Shown in pieces: positions 61,480 to 64,000 of a stretch of 64,000 nucleotides of DNA (its first letter is position 1; every line of letters starts with the position of its first letter). The stretch covers positions 1,550,001 to 1,614,000 of the forward strand of contig NZ_CP130720.1 of NCBI RefSeq assembly GCF_035984415.1, given 5' to 3'. The stretch is from Streptomyces sp. NBC_01296. Its GTDB lineage: Bacteria; Actinomycetota; Actinomycetes; Streptomycetales; Streptomycetaceae. The translations under genes and the position numbers were made by a program. The notes beneath the pieces were generated by a model. The model was given only the letters and a program-made list of their open reading frames with translations. It did not search any database and was not told the DNA's origin.

Positions 61480-62040
61480 ATGGCCAACTTCCTGGAGACC
61501 GACCGGCTCGTCCTGCGCGCGTTCACGGCGGCCGACATCGACCACCTGCTCGCCCTGGACAACGACCCCGAGGTCATGCGCTTCATCAACGGTGGCCGCC
61601 CCACAAGTCGGGAGTCGATCGAGACAAGGACCCTCCCCCGGCTCCTGCACGACTGCCCATGCTGGAAGACCCGCGGCTACTGGGCCGCGCAGGAGAAGCC
61701 CACCGGCTCCTTCCTGGGCTGGTTCGAGTTCCGGCCGTTGGAGGAGCACAGCCCCGCCGTGGTCGAACTCGGTTACCGGTTGAACCAGGTGGCATGGGGG
61801 CGTGGCTATGCCACCGAGGGGTCCCGGGCCCTGGTCCACAAGGGGTTCGCGGAACTGGGGGTCGAGCGGGTCACGGCGAACACGATGGCCGTCAACAGCC
61901 GTTCACGTCGCGTCATGGAGAAGTCGGGCCTGTCCTTCGTCCGGAACTTCACCGGGGACTGGCCGGAGGCGATCGAGGGCTCCGAGCACGGTGAAGTCGA
62001 GTACGAACTCACCCGGACCGAGTGGGAACAGCCTCGATAG
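61480..62040 (+). CDS. GNAT N-acetyltransferase (RimJ/RimL-like)
   Basis: About 186 residues. FLETDRLVLRAFTAADIDHL, ELGYRLNQVAWGRGYATEGSR (acetyl-CoA loop, in part) and NTMAVNSRSRRVMEKSGLSFV are typical of the RimJ/RimL-like group, which acetylate protein N-termini, amino acids or antibiotics. ATG 61480. It lies 69 bp after the transposase, so it may be a gene picked up or flanked by the IS. Confidence 0.85.
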   Translation: MANFLETDRLVLRAFTAADIDHLLALDNDPEVMRFINGGRPTSRESIETRTLPRLLHDCPCWKTRGYWAAQEKPTGSFLGWFEFRPLEEHSPAVVELGYRLNQVAWGRGYATEGSRALVHKGFAELGVERVTANTMAVNSRSRRVMEKSGLSFVRNFTGDWPEAIEGSEHGEVEYELTRTEWEQPR

Positions 62041-62530
62041 ACATCAACGGCCCCATCCACAACTCTTGACAATTACTCGCTTTCTGCAGGTCAAGGGCGC
62101 TATGCGCTCTACACGGGCGCTCGTCGAGACGAAGATGAAAAGGAACATCGACGCCCTCTGCCGAGAAGGCTCGCAGCCTGCGCTTCTGCGCCAACCAGGC
62201 TGTTGTTGCACCGCCCACCAGGCGTCACATCGGACAGCCCCTCGGAATGCTCAGGGACTGATGCTGATCAGATGCTGACTTACCTGACAATGCATCAGGC
62301 TCATGGGGGTGCGCAGGACGACCGAGCCGGCGGTGGTAGGCATTCGGGCTTCGGTGCTCCGAAGCTCTCCGCGCAGGTCGAGGCCGTGATGCGCGGTACG
62401 TGCAGCGCACTGACGCTCGCTTTTCCCTCTGGCCGGGCCATCAGGGCCGGGCCCATGCGAGGGGCGACCGCTGACGCCCGCGCCTTCCTCCCGGGCTGGT
62501 CTGTGACCGGGCTGGGCGGATGAGCCGAGG
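62041..62530. other. Intergenic region at the right edge of the accessory block, no gene seen
   Basis: About 490 bp without a convincing gene. The string gcaggtcaagggcg at 62086-62099 also occurs in the panD leader (44821-44834), and ctcagggactgatgctgatca (62250 on) resembles ccaggactcatgctgaccga (44886 on). These may be remnants of the same junction. Confidence 0.45.
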
Positions 62531-63445
62531 TCATGGGAAGGACTTCCCCTTTGCCCGTTGGGGCAGCCCGCACAGGGTGCTCAGTAGCCGTGAAGCGGCC
62601 TGCGGCCCCGAGAGGCCCAGCACGAGGCGCTTGAGCGGGTCACTGATCGCGAACGGGAGGGAGGCGGTCAAGGGCGCGGCCAGGCGGGCATCCGTCCCCA
62701 CGGTGTATCGGGCTCTGGGCCGACGGGCGGTCAGGGCTTGGTGCACGATGGCGGCGGACCGTTCGGGGCTGGACAATCGTGTCGGATCGCTCAGCGCTGC
62801 TGCGGTGTTTCGGTAGCAGTCGGTGAAGCGCGTTGAGACGCCGCTTGGCGGTGTGAGTGAACGGACCGCGTCCTCCAGCAGGCCCGTCGCATGGAAGCCG
62901 TGCTCGATCAGCACGACTTGTACCCCGGAGCCGGCCAGTTCCATGCGCAGTGCGTGGGTCAGGGCGGCGGACGCGGCCCTGCTGGCGCCGTACCATCCGC
63001 CCAGCGGCAGTACTGAGTGCCCAGCCGCCGAGGAAAGGTTGACGATCCGTCCCCGACCGCGGCGGCGCATCGCGGGCAGCGCCAACCGTGCGATGCGCAT
63101 CGGGGCGAAGGTGTTGATCTCCATGAGGTAGCGCGCTGTTTCCTCGGTGACATCCTCCACGGCTCGTGCCACTGCGAATGCGTCGGCGTTGACCACGGCG
63201 TCGGGGCCGCCGTTTGTGCGGTCGGCGATGTCCTGGAATGCCGCCTCACAGGCGGCGGGGTCGGATACGTCCAACGCTGTCGCGCGCATTTCGAGACCTT
63301 CCGCCCGGACTCGCGTCGACAGCGTGTGTGCTTCGTCCGGCGTGCGGGCGGTGGCGAACACGTCGTAGCCGGCCTGGGCCAGCCTGAGGGCAGCGGCTTG
63401 GCCGATGCCGTTTCCGGCACCGGTCACGAGCACACTGGTGGTCAT
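62531..63445 (-). CDS. SDR-fold protein with altered catalytic residues
   Basis: About 304 residues. The NAD(P)-binding motif VLVTGAGNGIGQAAALRLAQAG is intact and the Ser is in IVNLSSAAG. The catalytic pair, normally YxxxK, reads YGASRAA, with Arg for Lys. The NNAG motif reads VVNADAF. Activity may be lost or changed. ATG 63445. It follows a FabH-like gene on the same strand with a 62-bp gap. Confidence 0.82.
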   Translation of the reverse strand: MTTSVLVTGAGNGIGQAAALRLAQAGYDVFATARTPDEAHTLSTRVRAEGLEMRATALDVSDPAACEAAFQDIADRTNGGPDAVVNADAFAVARAVEDVTEETARYLMEINTFAPMRIARLALPAMRRRGRGRIVNLSSAAGHSVLPLGGWYGASRAASAALTHALRMELAGSGVQVVLIEHGFHATGLLEDAVRSLTPPSGVSTRFTDCYRNTAAALSDPTRLSSPERSAAIVHQALTARRPRARYTVGTDARLAAPLTASLPFAISDPLKRLVLGLSGPQAASRLLSTLCGLPQRAKGKSFP

Positions 63446-63507
63446 CGGCGCCTCCTCATTCCCATCGTGGTCGGACGTTACTGCCCTGACTTGCCCCGCA
63501 CCCTGGT

Positions 63508-64000
63508 TCAGAGGCGGATGATCGTGATGCCGGCGCTGAAGCCGCTGGCGAAGCCGATCAGGGAGACCAGGTCCCCCGGCCCGACGCGGCCGATGTCCTG
63601 CGCCCGTGCGAGTTGCAGGGGAAGGGACGCCGAGGCGGTGTTGCCGTGGTCGGCGACCGTGAGCATGCACCGCTCCGCCGGCAGGTCGAGGGCGTGGACG
63701 GTCTCGTGGAACTGGGCCACGGAAATCTGGTGGATGGCGATGAACGCGCTGGACCTGACCAGCTCGAATTCGCCCTCGTAGGCGGCCAGCGCCGTTGTGG
63801 CGTGCTGCCGGCCCGCCGCTGCCATGTCGCCATGCATCTGTACGTACGTGGGCTCGTCGTCGCCGGGCCGCCAGTTCATCGATCCGCCGGCCCGAACGGT
63901 GCAGACTTCCCAGCCGGTGGATTCGGCGCTGAAGCGCGCGGTGAGGATGCCCGGGTCTCGCTCGCCTGCCGGTCCCGCCGTCAGGAGCATCGCGGCGCCG
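63508..64000 (-). CDS. 3-oxoacyl-ACP synthase III (FabH)-like, C-terminal part (5' end outside window)
   Basis: The frame is open to the window edge, ending upstream in GAAMLLTAG, which fits the GDGA(G)A motif of the thiolase fold. The catalytic His is in AIHQISVAQF and the Asn in VADHGNTASASLPLQLA. The end GDLVSLIGFASGFSAGITIIRL is typical. The active-site Cys lies outside. A FabH-like enzyme away from fab genes usually serves a specialised lipid or polyketide start; here the SDR-like neighbour could be its partner. Confidence 0.88.
   Translation of the reverse strand, partial: GAAMLLTAGPAGERDPGILTARFSAESTGWEVCTVRAGGSMNWRPGDDEPTYVQMHGDMAAAGRQHATTALAAYEGEFELVRSSAFIAIHQISVAQFHETVHALDLPAERCMLTVADHGNTASASLPLQLARAQDIGRVGPGDLVSLIGFASGFSAGITIIRL

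Noticed and set aside
62203..62523. Possible small gene in the right-hand gap
   Set aside because: No ribosome site, no family sense and atypical codon use.
1..64000. CRISPR array, rRNA or tRNA genes
   Set aside because: No regular repeat-spacer pattern, no rRNA-like stretches and no convincing cloverleaf were seen, but a tRNA search program would be decisive.

Overview
The window is GC-rich chromosomal DNA of a Streptomyces or close relative. The evidence is strong third-position GC bias, many GTG starts, GTGA/ATGA start-stop overlaps, Tat and lipobox signals, an ECF sigma factor, a class F sortase, a SpoIIE-type phosphatase, a fused ureAB gene and transposases of actinobacterial type. Nearly every frame is open because of the GC content, so genes were chosen by protein family, codon logic, ribosome binding sites and neighbour spacing.

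Bases 1-44.8 kb look like ordinary core chromosome. In order: the end of a uvrA-like gene; a membrane SGNH hydrolase and a phosphatase-like lipoprotein; a Stealth-type sugar-phosphate transferase; the succinate dehydrogenase operon sdhCAB with a divergent LysR gene; a divergent TetR/flavin monooxygenase pair; a GGDEF-EAL protein coupled to a PF04672 methyltransferase; a cell-surface cluster (proline-rich secreted protein, DUF4239 membrane protein, two related secreted proteins with C-terminal anchors, class F sortase, polysaccharide deacetylase); lysX (MprF-like domain fused to lysyl-tRNA synthetase) with a divergent universal stress protein; a CapA lipoprotein; an ECF sigma factor; an Fpg/Nei glycosylase; a PAS-GAF-PP2C-ATPase regulator; a lipoprotein; a YndJ/DUF1990/lipase-maturation-factor operon under two near-identical palindromes; an epimerase; a 58-residue peptide gene divergent from an HD-domain oxygenase; a zinc-ribbon SDR; a DMT permease whose frame runs into an opposing M23/LysM/Rpf-like cell-wall enzyme; gnd; and a racemase-GNAT-panD operon.

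From about 44.8 to 62.5 kb the DNA is accessory and mosaic. It holds a 5'-truncated gene, a gene fused to an antisense nicotinamidase fragment, a complete urease operon (ureAB-C-F-G-D, no ureE), IS3-type fragments in both orientations, an AT-rich block, a set of secreted proteins (metalloprotease-FN3-ricin lectin, AvrRpt2/C39-like cysteine protease, two membrane-tailed secreted proteins) around a decayed LamG/DNRLRE gene, an IS701-type remnant, a stray copy of the panD leader and first ten codons, an intact IS256-family transposase and a GNAT gene. Because panD leader sequence recurs at 59.96-60.02 kb, I infer that the panD leader was a recombination or insertion point for this island. After it come an SDR-like protein with altered catalytic residues and a truncated FabH-like synthase.

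The strongest leads for new biology are the secreted two-protease module at 53.5-59.0 kb, the sortase cluster whose likely substrates share a GGLGGS motif instead of LPXTG, the twin-palindrome promoter at 32.3 kb, and the small peptide gene divergent from a mixed-valent-diiron-type oxygenase at 36.4-37.4 kb. No rRNA, tRNA or CRISPR array was seen.
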